Below are positions 40,529 through 52,697 of a DNA stretch of 64,000 nt, piece after piece. Both the position numbers and the translations under genes were made by a program. Numbering within the stretch: position 1 is the stretch's first letter; each line of letters opens with the position of its first letter. The notes under the pieces were generated by a model, which was given only the letters and a program-made list of their open reading frames with translations, was not told the origin of the DNA and ran no database searches. The stretch comes from Nonomuraea turcica. GTDB lineage: Bacteria > Actinomycetota > Actinomycetes > Streptosporangiales > Streptosporangiaceae. The DNA lies in NCBI RefSeq assembly GCF_030718205.1, contig NZ_JAUZQF010000007.1:310001-374000 (forward strand), read 5' to 3'.

Positions 40529-41050
40529 TCAGCTGGCAACCCGGCGCGCCCGGTGGGCCGCCACGTTGACCCTGTTCGCGCAGGCCAGCGAGCAGAACCG
40601 GCGCCGCCCGTTCCGCGAGGTGTCGACGTAGACGATCCCGCACCCCTCCCGGTCGCACCGCCCCAGGCGGCCGCCGCCGGCGAACGACATGCACATGGCC
40701 AGCCCGCCGGCGGTCGTGTCCTTGGCCCTGGAGACGATGTCGGCGTCCGGCGAGTAGAAGTGCAGGTGGGGCTCGCGTCCGTCGTGGGCGCTGACGTACG
40801 GCTTCGACGCGGTGACGTCGAGCAGGTCGTTGATCAGCTTGATCTGCGCGTCCTGGTCGGCCTCGCCGAACACCGGGTCGAGCAGGCGCGCCCACGCCCG
40901 CAGCTCCTGGGCCTGCGCGGCCGTGACGGCGCCCCGCAGGAGCCGGTGCTCTGTCAGCATCGACTCGACCGCGCGCGGACTGAAGTCGGTCGCGTTGACC
41001 AGCGCCGCCGCCAGGGCCGCCCCGTTACCGCCGTAAGCGTTGAAATGCAT
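40529..41050 (-). CDS. CGNR zinc-finger (ABATE-domain) regulator
   Basis: A 173-residue protein with an N-terminal ABATE-like stress domain (about residues 1-125). The C-terminal CGNR zinc finger is at residues 129-169: GRCDREGCGIVYVDTSRNGRRRFCSLACANRVNVAAHRAR, with four Cys ligands; CANR replaces the eponymous CGNR. These proteins are putative DNA-binding regulators. It lies upstream of the ABC-F gene on the same strand and is divergent from the 57-aa gene. A regulatory link to the ABC-F gene is possible. Confidence 0.9.
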   Translation of the reverse strand: MHFNAYGGNGAALAAALVNATDFSPRAVESMLTEHRLLRGAVTAAQAQELRAWARLLDPVFGEADQDAQIKLINDLLDVTASKPYVSAHDGREPHLHFYSPDADIVSRAKDTTAGGLAMCMSFAGGGRLGRCDREGCGIVYVDTSRNGRRRFCSLACANRVNVAAHRARRVAS

Positions 41051-41076
41051 AAGGCCATTACATCAGGCTGGGAGCC

Positions 41077-41250
41077 ATGCACTCCAGAGTCCTGCACGAT
41101 CCGCTCGCCCTGACCGTCGTCTCATCACACCGCACCTCCGAGGGCCTGGTCTCCTACCTGCGCTGCAGCTGCGGCGCGTGGGAGGTGCGCACGTCAGGAA
41201 CGGTCGCCATGGTCCCGCCGCGCACGCGCCGGGCCGCAACCATCGACTGA
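41077..41250 (+). CDS. 57-residue hypothetical protein with CxC motif
   Basis: ATG 41077 follows GGGAGCC. The product starts MHSRVLHDPLALTVVSSHRTSEGLVSYLRCSCGAWEV and ends at TGA 41250. It reads as a compact beta-rich protein with a Cys-x-Cys-Gly element. Codon use is normal for this genome, with G/C at third positions, and the frame fills the gap between the divergent CGNR gene and the acyl-CoA ligase. No family was recognised. Confidence 0.6.
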   Translation: MHSRVLHDPLALTVVSSHRTSEGLVSYLRCSCGAWEVRTSGTVAMVPPRTRRAATID

Positions 41251-41300
41251 TCCGCTCCTGTCGTCCTAAAGTCTGGTCAACACTCTCCAGGAGGCCAGGC

Positions 41301-43058
41301 ATGTCGAGCATCCCCGCCCTGCTCCGCGACCGGATCGCGGCCACCCCCGACGCCGAGGCGTATCGAGTGCCCTCCGGCGGCGACTGGGAATCGATCTCAT
41401 GGCGGGAGGTGGGCGAACGCGTACGCGGGCTGGCGCTGGGCCTCGCGAAGCTGGGGGCAGGGCCGGGCAAGCGGGTGTCCATCCTGTGCTCGACCCGGCT
41501 CGAATGGATCCTCACCGACCTCGCCGTGCTGGCGACCGGCGCGGCCACGACCACGATCTACCCGTCCAACACGGCCGCCGAGTCGGCCTTCGTCATCACG
41601 GACTCCGGCAGCACGATCGTCATCGCCGAGAACGACGACCAGGTCGCCAAGATCAGGTCCGTGCAGAAGGAACTGCCCGGCGTCACCCACGTGGTGGTCA
41701 TCGACGGCTCGCCGAGCGATGACGGCTGGGTGGTCACGCTCGGCGCGCTGCCTGCCGAGGAGGGCGACTACGACGCGATGGTCGACGCCATCGCCGAGGA
41801 CGACCTGGCCACGCTCATCTACACCTCCGGCACCACCGGCCGGCCCAAGGGCGTGGAGCTGACCCACGACAACTGGCTCTACGTCGCCGACGCGGTCCGC
41901 CGGCTCGACCTGATCTCCCCCACCGACCTGCACTTCCTGTGGCTGCCACTGTCACATTCCTTCGGCAAGCTGCTCGAGGTCGTGATGATCGACATCGGGG
42001 TGCCGACGGCGATCGACGGCCGCCTCGACAAGATCGCCGAGAACCTCGGCGTGGTCAAGCCGACGTTCATGGGCGCCGCGCCGCGGATCTTCGAGAAGAT
42101 CCACAACACGGTCGCCGCCACGGTCCAGCGCGAGGGCGGCCTGAAGCTGAAGATCTTCAACTGGGCGCGCGCGACCGGCATCAGGGTCAGCAGGGCCCGC
42201 CAGCGGGGCGCGGCCATCCCGCTCACCACCCGCCTCGAGTACGCCCTGGCCGACCGCCTGGTCTTCGCCAAACTCCGCGACCGGTTCGGCGGCCGGATCC
42301 GTTTCTTCGTCTCCGGCGCTGCCCCGCTGTCCATGGAGATGGCCGAATTCTTCGACGGGGCCGGCCTGCCGATCCTCGAGGGCTACGGCCTGACCGAGTC
42401 GTCGGCGGGCAACTTCTTCAACCTGCCGGATTCGATGAAGTTCGGCACGGTCGGCCCGCCGCTGCCGGGCACCGAGGTCCGCGTCGCCGGCGACGGCGAA
42501 GTCCTCATCCGCGGGCGCGGCATCATGCGCGGCTACCACAACCTGCCGGAGGAGACGGCCGCGGCGCTGCAGGACGGCTGGCTGCACACGGGCGACATCG
42601 GCGAGCTGGACGAGGCGGGGCGGCTGCGCATCACCGACCGCAAGAAGGAGCTGATCAAGACCTCGGGCGGCAAGTACGTCGCGCCGACATACCTCGAGGC
42701 GCGTATCAAGGCGGCCTGCCCGTACTTGTCACACGTGTTCGTGCACGGGGACCGGCGCAACTTCGTCACGGCGCTGGTCACGCTGGACATGGACGTGGCC
42801 AGGCCGTGGGCGCAGGCCGAGGGCCTGCCGGAGGACCCGCGCGAGCTGAGCGGGCACCCGCGCGTGCGCGAGGAGGTCCAGAAGGCGATCGACCAGGTCA
42901 ACGCGGGCGAGGCCAGCTACGCGACGGTCAAGAAGTTCGCGATCCTGGCCGACGACTTCGCGGTGGAGACGGGCGAGCTGACGGCCAGCCTCAAGATCAA
43001 GCGCAAGGCGGTCGAGGAGCGTTACGGCGAGACGCTGGACTCCTTCTACGAGGGCTAG
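41301..43058 (+). CDS. Long-chain acyl-CoA synthetase (AMP-forming, FadD15-like)
   Basis: A 585-residue adenylate-forming ligase. The P-loop is IYTSGTTGRPKGVEL (about residues 173-187). Further motifs are GYGLTESSAGNFFN and TGDIGELDEAGRLRITDRKKELIKTSGGKYVAP. It activates fatty acids as acyl-CoA for beta-oxidation or lipid synthesis. ATG 41301 has GGAGG 6 nt upstream. It stands near the methylmalonyl-CoA mutase genes, which process propionyl-CoA from odd-chain and branched fatty acids, but it is on the other strand from them. Confidence 0.95.
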   Translation: MSSIPALLRDRIAATPDAEAYRVPSGGDWESISWREVGERVRGLALGLAKLGAGPGKRVSILCSTRLEWILTDLAVLATGAATTTIYPSNTAAESAFVITDSGSTIVIAENDDQVAKIRSVQKELPGVTHVVVIDGSPSDDGWVVTLGALPAEEGDYDAMVDAIAEDDLATLIYTSGTTGRPKGVELTHDNWLYVADAVRRLDLISPTDLHFLWLPLSHSFGKLLEVVMIDIGVPTAIDGRLDKIAENLGVVKPTFMGAAPRIFEKIHNTVAATVQREGGLKLKIFNWARATGIRVSRARQRGAAIPLTTRLEYALADRLVFAKLRDRFGGRIRFFVSGAAPLSMEMAEFFDGAGLPILEGYGLTESSAGNFFNLPDSMKFGTVGPPLPGTEVRVAGDGEVLIRGRGIMRGYHNLPEETAAALQDGWLHTGDIGELDEAGRLRITDRKKELIKTSGGKYVAPTYLEARIKAACPYLSHVFVHGDRRNFVTALVTLDMDVARPWAQAEGLPEDPRELSGHPRVREEVQKAIDQVNAGEASYATVKKFAILADDFAVETGELTASLKIKRKAVEERYGETLDSFYEG

Positions 43059-43090
43059 CGCGCGGACGAGCTGGTGGCCGGCGGAGGGCG

Positions 43091-44044
43091 TCAGAAGGGG
43101 AGCCAGCCGACCCGGCCGTGCCAGGTGCCGCCGGCCGCCAGGTGGTCGGCGATCGCCCGCTCCAGACTCGTCCGGCGGGGCAGCGCGGCCGGGTCGGCGG
43201 CGTCGGCGCCGAACACGAACGACAGCGTCTCGGCGTCCTCCAGCCGGTGCAGGAGGCGGAAGCGCCGCTGGAAGGCCACGATGTTGGAGCCGGCCGGCAG
43301 GTAGCGGGCGAGCTGGTCGTCCAGCAGCCACGACGCGCAGGCCATGACGTGCTGGCGCTCCTGCGGAAAGTGCCGCGGAAAGAAACTCCTGGCCCGCGCG
43401 AACGACGCGTCGCACGCCTCGGGTGTCAACGGGCCGTGGAAGTCGGGGATGTGCACGCCCAGTGCCGGGTCCCCGGGGCCTGCGGGCAGCCCGGCCGCGC
43501 GCACCGCCGCTCCGGTCCTCGTGCCCAGCCGGCTCCGGTTGAACTGGAGCCGGCCCAGCTCGAACAGCAGGCCCCTGGCGTGCAGCATGAACCACTGGGG
43601 CGCGTGCAGCCCACCCGTGCCGTGCCGCTTGCGGTGCACCGCCATGTTGCGTCCCAGGTCGGCGAACGTCGCCCAGGACACCTCTTCCGGCACGCCCAGC
43701 TCGCGGTGGTAGCGCCGGGTGTGCGGAAGCGCGGCGAGGTAGACGTACACGTAGAAGTAGGGGCCGAGCTCGGGCAGCGGCTGGAACGGCGGCGCGTGGT
43801 CCAGGCTGCCCATCGTGGACACCAGCGAGTGCGCGCAGCGCTCGGCCAGCCACCACTGAGGGGTGCCCGGCTCGGGGCGGGCCGCGAGGACGGCGTTGAC
43901 GTCCTCGTGCGGGACGGTGAGCCTGAGCAGCTCCGACGGCAGATCGTCGGGGAAGGCGACGTCGAAGCCGCCCAGGGATTCGAGGTGCGCGAGCCAGTCC
44001 GGGTGGTCGCGCAGGAGCGCCTTGACGTCCATCGGGGTCAGCAT
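43091..44044 (-). CDS. Acyltransferase-domain (GNAT-like) hypothetical protein
   Basis: A 317-residue protein. The C-terminal part (FNRSRLGTRTG...LGVHIPDFHGPLTPEACDASFARARSFFPRHFPQ...ACASWLLDDQLARYLPAGSNIVAFQRRF) matches the C-terminal acyltransferase-like domain of actinobacterial proteins of this type. The N-terminal part is helical. No catalytic residue can be named with confidence. It lies 22 bp after meaB on the same strand and is probably cotranscribed with it. Confidence 0.7.
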   Translation of the reverse strand: MLTPMDVKALLRDHPDWLAHLESLGGFDVAFPDDLPSELLRLTVPHEDVNAVLAARPEPGTPQWWLAERCAHSLVSTMGSLDHAPPFQPLPELGPYFYVYVYLAALPHTRRYHRELGVPEEVSWATFADLGRNMAVHRKRHGTGGLHAPQWFMLHARGLLFELGRLQFNRSRLGTRTGAAVRAAGLPAGPGDPALGVHIPDFHGPLTPEACDASFARARSFFPRHFPQERQHVMACASWLLDDQLARYLPAGSNIVAFQRRFRLLHRLEDAETLSFVFGADAADPAALPRRTSLERAIADHLAAGGTWHGRVGWLPF

Positions 44045-44066
44045 AGCCGGGCGCGGCGGGAGCCGA

Positions 44067-45071
44067 TCAGGGACGTTTGAAGACGGACAGCAGGCGGTCG
44101 GCCGCGAGCGACGGGGTCAGCTCGCCCGCCAGGACCTCGCGTTCGACCTCCGTTCTGATCGCCGCCACCTCGGGGTCGTTGCGCAGCTCGGACAGCAGCC
44201 GCTCGCGGACGAGGGTCCACGTCCAGCCGACTTGCTGAGCACGGCGCTTGGCGGCCAGGTCGAGCGACTCCCGGTGGGCCAGGATCTGCCGCCACAGCCG
44301 CTCCAGGCCGTCGCCGGTGAGGCCGCTGCAGGTGAGCACGGGGGGCGGGGTGGAGTCCGAGCGGAGCATGCGCAGCGCGCCAGCCAGCTCCCGCGCCGCC
44401 TTCCTGGCCGGCAGCTGGTACTCGCCGTCGGCCTTGTTGACCGCGATCACGTCGGCCAGCTCCAGCACGCCCTTCTTGATGCCCTGCAGCTGGTCGCCGG
44501 TGCGGGCCAGGGTGAGCAGCAGGAACGTGTCCACCATGTCGGCCACCGCGGTCTCCGACTGCCCGACGCCGACGGTCTCGACCAGGACGACGTCGAACCC
44601 GGCCGCCTCGACGACGACCATCGCCTCCCTCGTCGCCTTGGTGACGCCGCCGAGGGTTCCCGAGGTGGGCGAGGGGCGGATGAAGGCGGCCGGGTCGGCG
44701 GCCAGGCGGGACATGCGGGTCTTGTCGCCCAGGATGCTGCCGCCCGTCCTGGTGGAGGACGGGTCCACGGCCAGGACGGCGACCTTGTGCCCCTGCCCGG
44801 TCAGGAGCGTGCCGAGCGCGTCGATGAACGTGGACTTGCCCACGCCCGGCACCCCGGAGACGCCGACCCGGCAGGCATGGCCGGTGCGTGGCATGAGCTC
44901 GACGAGCAGGCGCTGGGCCAGGGCCATGTGGTCGGGCCTGGTCGACTCGACCAGGGTGATCGCGCGGGCGATCCACGTACGTGAGCCCGCCCGTACGCCC
45001 CCGGCGTAGTCCTCCAGCGCGTGCACCCGGCTTGCCCCTTTCTTCTGTTTGATCAGGCTAACTTCTGACAA
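44067..45071 (-). CDS. meaB: MeaB, methylmalonyl-CoA mutase-associated GTPase
   Basis: A 334-residue G3E-type GTPase. Walker A is GVPGVGKST (about residues 70-78), then VLAVDPSSTRTGGSILGDKTRM, VETVGVGQSE (Walker B region) and NKAD for guanine recognition. MeaB gates loading of adenosylcobalamin into methylmalonyl-CoA mutase and protects the enzyme. In most genomes it directly follows mutAB. Here it is separated from mutB by a Ser/Thr kinase gene on the opposite strand. Confidence 0.96.
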   Translation of the reverse strand: MSEVSLIKQKKGASRVHALEDYAGGVRAGSRTWIARAITLVESTRPDHMALAQRLLVELMPRTGHACRVGVSGVPGVGKSTFIDALGTLLTGQGHKVAVLAVDPSSTRTGGSILGDKTRMSRLAADPAAFIRPSPTSGTLGGVTKATREAMVVVEAAGFDVVLVETVGVGQSETAVADMVDTFLLLTLARTGDQLQGIKKGVLELADVIAVNKADGEYQLPARKAARELAGALRMLRSDSTPPPVLTCSGLTGDGLERLWRQILAHRESLDLAAKRRAQQVGWTWTLVRERLLSELRNDPEVAAIRTEVEREVLAGELTPSLAADRLLSVFKRP

Positions 45072-45136
45072 GTCTTGACATTTGCCAGTATGGTGCTGGA
45101 GTTCTCTTCTCAGCCGTCACAGGAGTCACTCCCCTC

Positions 45137-46925
45137 ATGCCCAACGTCGAACCCCTGCGCGACGGCGACCCGGCGGCTGTGGGGCCGTACCGGCTGGTCG
45201 GGCGGCTCGGCGCGGGCGGCCACGGTGTCGTCTACCTCGGCCAGTCCCGCAATGGGACCCCTGTCGCCGTCAAGGTGCTGCGTGAAGGGCTGGCCGGGGG
45301 CGACCGCCTCGCCGCGGCGATCGCGGCCGCGCGCAAGGTCGAGCCGTTCTGCCTCGCGCGGGTGCTGGACGGGTCGGCCGGTGGGAGGCCGTACGTCGTC
45401 TCCGAGTATGTGGAGGGGCGCTCGCTGCAGCAGGCGGGGCCGCTCGGCGGAGTGGAGCTGCAGCGGCTCACCGTGGCGACCGCGACCGCGCTGGACGCCA
45501 TCCACCAGGCCGGCGTGCTGCACCTGGACTTCAAGCCGGCGAACGTGCTGATCGGGTCCGACGGGGCGCGGGTCGTCGACTTCGGCATCGCCGGGGCGTT
45601 CGGGCCGAGGATGAGCGCGACCGGCAACATCGTGGGCACACCCGCGTACATGGCGCCGGAGCAGCTGGCGGGGAAGGCGGCGCAGGCGCCGGCGGACGTG
45701 TTCGCGTGGGCGTCGGTCGTCGTGTTCGCGGCCACGGGGGTGCCGCCGTTCGGGGACGACTCGCTGCCCGCCGTCATCAACCGGATCCTGCGTGACGAGC
45801 CGCGGATCGACGACCTGCCGCGGCCGTTGCGTGACGTCGTGGCCGCCTGCCTGGCCAAGGAACCCGCCGGCCGGCCCGCGATGCGTGACGTCCTGCTGCG
45901 GCTGATCGGCGGCGAAGGACCGGACCGGCCGCGCCGCCACCCGGCCGGCACCCCCGACGACGACTACGCGACTCCTGCGGCCGATCGCTCTCCCCCGGCC
46001 GCGCGGCCGAGCGCGGTGCACGCCTCCGGTCAGCACCCGGCACGTCCCGCACACCACGGCGCGGCGCATGACGCCGGGCCGCGCACCGCTCCCGCGTCGC
46101 GGGTGGATTCGGCGCACCCCGGCCGGGCATCGCAGCACGACGCGGCCGCCGCGACACACCACGGCGCGGACCGGCGCCAGCCCTCCGCCTCGCACCGGGG
46201 CCGGGTCCCGCTGTCGGCCCCCGTGGACCCGCCACTGGCCGCCGCCGGGCTCCTCACCACCGCCGGGCACCCCGGCGCCGCGCAGCACACCGCCGGCGGA
46301 TACGCCGAGAACGGCGACACCGCCGAAACCCGGTATGCGGGCGCGGACGGGCCGGCGGCGGGCGAGGCGCAGCCGGCGGGTGAGGCTCTCGTGCAGCATT
46401 CCACGCTCGTCGACATCCTGGTCGCGGGCCAGCCGGGCGGCGGCGGCAAGGCGCGGAAACGGTCCGGCCGGCGACGGGTGAAGACCGTGATGATCGCCTT
46501 GGTGTCCGGTGTGTCCGTCCTGGCGCTAGCCGCCGCCATCGTGTGGCTCACCCCCACGACCCCCACGTCGAAGGCTGACACCGTGACGCCCACCCCCGGC
46601 ACGCCCACCACCGAGACGACGCCCGCCGCCGTGACCGGCCGGCTCAGGGTCGTCTCCCTGCGGGCAGGCGGCACGCGCGACGGCGAGTGCTGGGCAGGCG
46701 GCCAGGTGACGCTGCAGGCGCTGGTGGCGCGGACGGGCGACCCGCTGACGTTCAGGTATGCCTGGCTCATCGACGGCACCGCGGTCGCCCGCTCCTCCGC
46801 GGTCATCTCCGAGAACGGCCAGCGCTACCTCACCTCCCCGCGCAACCTCACGGGCACGGCCGGCGGCACGCACCGCGTCACGCTGCGGATCACCTCTCCC
46901 ATCCTCATTCAGCGGTCCATCTCGG

Positions 46926-46948
<23 letters not shown>
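45137..46948 (+). CDS. Receptor-like Ser/Thr protein kinase (PknB type)
   Basis: A 603-residue membrane kinase. The catalytic domain is at residues 15-265, with G-loop LGAGGHGVVY, VAIK-type Lys (VAVKVL), HLDFKPANVL in place of HRDLKPANVL, DFG and APE. The HRD Arg is Leu, so it is a non-RD kinase, but the catalytic Asp is kept. A long Pro/His/Ala-rich juxtamembrane region leads to a TM helix (about 449-471). A Thr/Pro linker and an extracellular Ig-like domain with two Cys (ECWAGG, TLCDDV) follow. The ligand is unknown. The gene lies between meaB and mutB, and its 3' end overlaps mutB by 23 bp. Confidence 0.92.
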
Positions 46949-49075
<2,127 letters not shown>

Positions 49076-49079
<4 letters not shown>

Positions 49080-50830
49080 CGTGTCACCTCCAGGTCGTCG
49101 AAGGTCGTGCGGAGCACGTGCAGCGCATCGCAGCCCGCGTAGAGGTTGGCGTCCACGCCGTCGTAGTGCCCCTTCCCCGCCAGCCACACCTTTCTCGCCC
49201 CGGCCTTGCGCAGCGCCACGGCGACGGCGGCGGCGTGCTGGGCGTAGAGCTTGTCGCTGGAGCACAGGCAGGCGACGGTCGTGCCGGAGACGGCGAAGGC
49301 GGTGGCGATCTGCTCGGGGTCGGCACCGGGCCCCGCGGTCTCGGTGTCCAGGCCGCCCGCCTGGAACAGGTTCGCGGCGAACGCGGCCCGCGCGGTGTGG
49401 GCGGCGACGGGGCCGATGGTGGCCAGGAACACCTTGGGCCGCTCCGGCTGGGCGTCGGCGAGGTCCCGCAACGCCTCGAACTCCTCGGCGTAGCGCACCT
49501 TCGGCAACCCGGCCTCGCCCGCCGCCTGCCTTCCCGCTTCGGGGGCCGGGGTGCGGCGGAGGGGCTTCTCGCCCGGGTTGGGGAACTCACTGACTCCGGT
49601 GATCGGGAAGCGGCGGCGGGCGATGTCGGCGGCGCGGTGGGCGCGCGTGGCGGCGATGCGCTCGGACACCAGTCCCGCGGCCGCGTCCAGGCCGCCGGCG
49701 GCCTCGATCTCCTGGAACCACGCCCACGCCCGCTCCGCCAGGTCGGCCGTTCGGCGTTCCACGTACCAGGAGCCTCCGGCCGGGTCGATCACCCGCCCGA
49801 TCCCCGACTCCTCCAGCAGCAGCGACTGCGTGTTGCGGGCGATGCGGCGCGAGAACGCGTCCGGCAGCCCGAGCGCGGCGTCGAACGGCTGCACGGTCAC
49901 CGCCTCCGCGCCGCCCACGCCGGCGGCGAAGCAGGCGATGGTGGTGCGCAGCATGTTCACCCAAGGGTCGCGGGAGGTCATCATGGCCGAGCTGGTCACG
50001 GCGTGCTGCCGCTGCCCCCCGTGCTCGGGGGCGCCGCATGCCTCGGCGACCCTGGCCCACAACCGGCGGGCGGCCCGCAGTTTGGCGACGGTGGCGAACT
50101 GGTCGGCGGTGGCGGCGTACCGGAACTCGATCTGCCCTAGCGCTTGCTCAACAGAGAGCCCGGCCCCGCTGAGCGCCCGCAGCTCCGCGACGCCCCGCGC
50201 GATCGAGCAGCCGAGCTCTTCGGCGTCGCCGGCGCCCGCGTCGTGGTAGGGCGTGGCGTCCACGGTGACGGCCCGCAGCCCGGCCGAGCTAGGGAGCTCG
50301 GCGGCACACCGCAGCGCCAGCTCCGCTCCCACGGCGCCCGAGGCCCCCAGGTTGCCGCTGAGCGCGGTGCCGCGCGCGGCGGCCAGCCGCAACAGCGCCT
50401 CGGCGGCCTCGCGCGCCAGCACGCCGGCCTCCAGCACGACAGGCGCCAGGTCGAGGGAGACCTCGGCGAGCAGCGTCTCCAGCGCGCCGACCGGGATCGC
50501 GCCGTCCCCGACGACCAGCCACAACGAGGTGACGCCGTTCTCCAGGTCGGCCAGCACCGCCTCGGCGTCGGGCACGGCGTGCCGCTGCCGCACGTCCCAG
50601 CCGGAGACGGCCCGCGACCCGCGCACGTACGGTGCCGCCCCGGGCAGCCCGGGATCCTCGGGCAGGTCGTCCATGTCATAGAGAGGCGCCACCGTCAGCC
50701 CGTCATACGTGGCGTGCGACAGGGCCTCCTCCGGCGAACCCGCCTCGATCCCGGACTTGCGCAGCACCTGCATCGCGAGCGCCCGCCAGCCGTCCCGGGT
50801 CGTGGGCTCGAATCCCGCTGCCAGCTCCAT
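49076..50830 (-). CDS. mutA: Methylmalonyl-CoA mutase small subunit
   Basis: A 584-residue subunit. It is similar in fold to MutB but has a degenerate catalytic barrel. The C-terminal domain lacks DxHxxG, with VACLCSSDKLYAQHA at the place where B12 would bind. It forms a heterodimer with MutB and is needed for structure. ATG 50830 begins directly with the conserved N-terminus (MELAAGFEPTTRDGWR), and longer frames are not coding. It is cotranscribed with mutB. Confidence 0.95.
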
Positions 50831-50883
50831 GATTCGGATAGTAGGCGCAACGCCGGGTGACCAGTACCCCCGGGTCACCCCTG

Positions 50884-51657
50884 TCAACGGGCGGGGGCCT
50901 CCCAAGCCAGCCGCCACGTGAGCGGCCCGACGATCCCGTCGTCCTCGATCCCCTGCTGGCGCTGGAACCGGCGGCACACGTCGCGCGAGCCGGGACCGTA
51001 CGCGCCGTCCACGTCCAGGTCCCAGCCCCGCGTGCGCATCTGCCGCTGCCAGGTCCGCACGTCCTCCCCACGCATCACCGGGGGATACTTCAGCAGCCGG
51101 CCGGGGAAGGGCGGTGCCACCGGGCCGGGCCGGGGCGGCGCGGTGCCGCCCGGCCGGGGCGCGCCCCGGCGCACCCAGGCGTAGAGAGGGTCGCCGGGGC
51201 AGTCGGTGGCGTAGCCGTCGCGATGCCCCTTGACCTCCCTGCCCGCGTGGCCTTGATCGCGCACGTACTGGACGGCGTCGAGGATCGCGTGCAGGACCCC
51301 GTCGGGCGGCTGCACCAGCCCCGCGTTGCCCACCAGCCCCAGCACGGCGTAGTGGCCGGTGTTGAGTCCCGGGCCGTTCGCGGCGGGCAGGTGGTGCAGC
51401 CCGCGGCCCTCGAACACCTTCTGGTGCGGACATGCCACGAACGAGTAGCCCAGATCGATCCAGCCGTTGCCGTCCATGTGATGGGCCTGGATCGACCGCA
51501 CCAGCGAGACGCATCCGTCGTGGTCGGACACGATGCCCGGATTGACCCGGCCGCCCGTGTAGTGGACCTTCACGCCCTTGGTCGAGTCAAGCTGCGTGTA
51601 GGCGCCACGCGGCGCGCGAGCGTTCCAGTCGCGCCGCAACACCAGGTCAATGGCCAC
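50884..51657 (-). CDS. PGRP/amidase_2-type N-acetylmuramoyl-L-alanine amidase with PG-binding domain
   Basis: A 257-residue protein. The catalytic domain (about residues 5-155) has zinc-ligand candidates in VKVHYTGG and GHRDGYATDCPGD. A proline-rich linker follows, then a PG_binding_1 domain (about 190-250, VMRGEDVRTWQRQMRTRGW...YGPGSRDVCRRFQRQQGI). It should cut the bond between MurNAc and L-Ala. No signal peptide is seen, which recalls phage endolysins or proteins exported by other routes. GTG 51657 has GGAG upstream and is preferred to 51687. Confidence 0.85.
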   Translation of the reverse strand: MAIDLVLRRDWNARAPRGAYTQLDSTKGVKVHYTGGRVNPGIVSDHDGCVSLVRSIQAHHMDGNGWIDLGYSFVACPHQKVFEGRGLHHLPAANGPGLNTGHYAVLGLVGNAGLVQPPDGVLHAILDAVQYVRDQGHAGREVKGHRDGYATDCPGDPLYAWVRRGAPRPGGTAPPRPGPVAPPFPGRLLKYPPVMRGEDVRTWQRQMRTRGWDLDVDGAYGPGSRDVCRRFQRQQGIEDDGIVGPLTWRLAWEAPAR

Positions 51658-51739
51658 GGTGAACTCCGGGAGAGTCGTCGGGGACACCGAGCGTAACGCG
51701 GTCGAAGCGGACAGGTCCGGGAGATCGGAGATTTGGTTC

Positions 51740-52678
<939 letters not shown>

Positions 52679-52697
52679 GAGGCAAACGGTAGTACGC

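Noticed and set aside
45066..45080. Imperfect dyad TGACAAGTCTTGACA between meaB and the kinase gene
   Set aside because: Only CAAG-N-CTTG is symmetric and no second copy was found; not enough for an operator call.
50831..50883. Cobalamin riboswitch upstream of mutA
   Set aside because: The gap to the upstream amidase gene is far too short for a riboswitch and no B12-box-like sequence is present.
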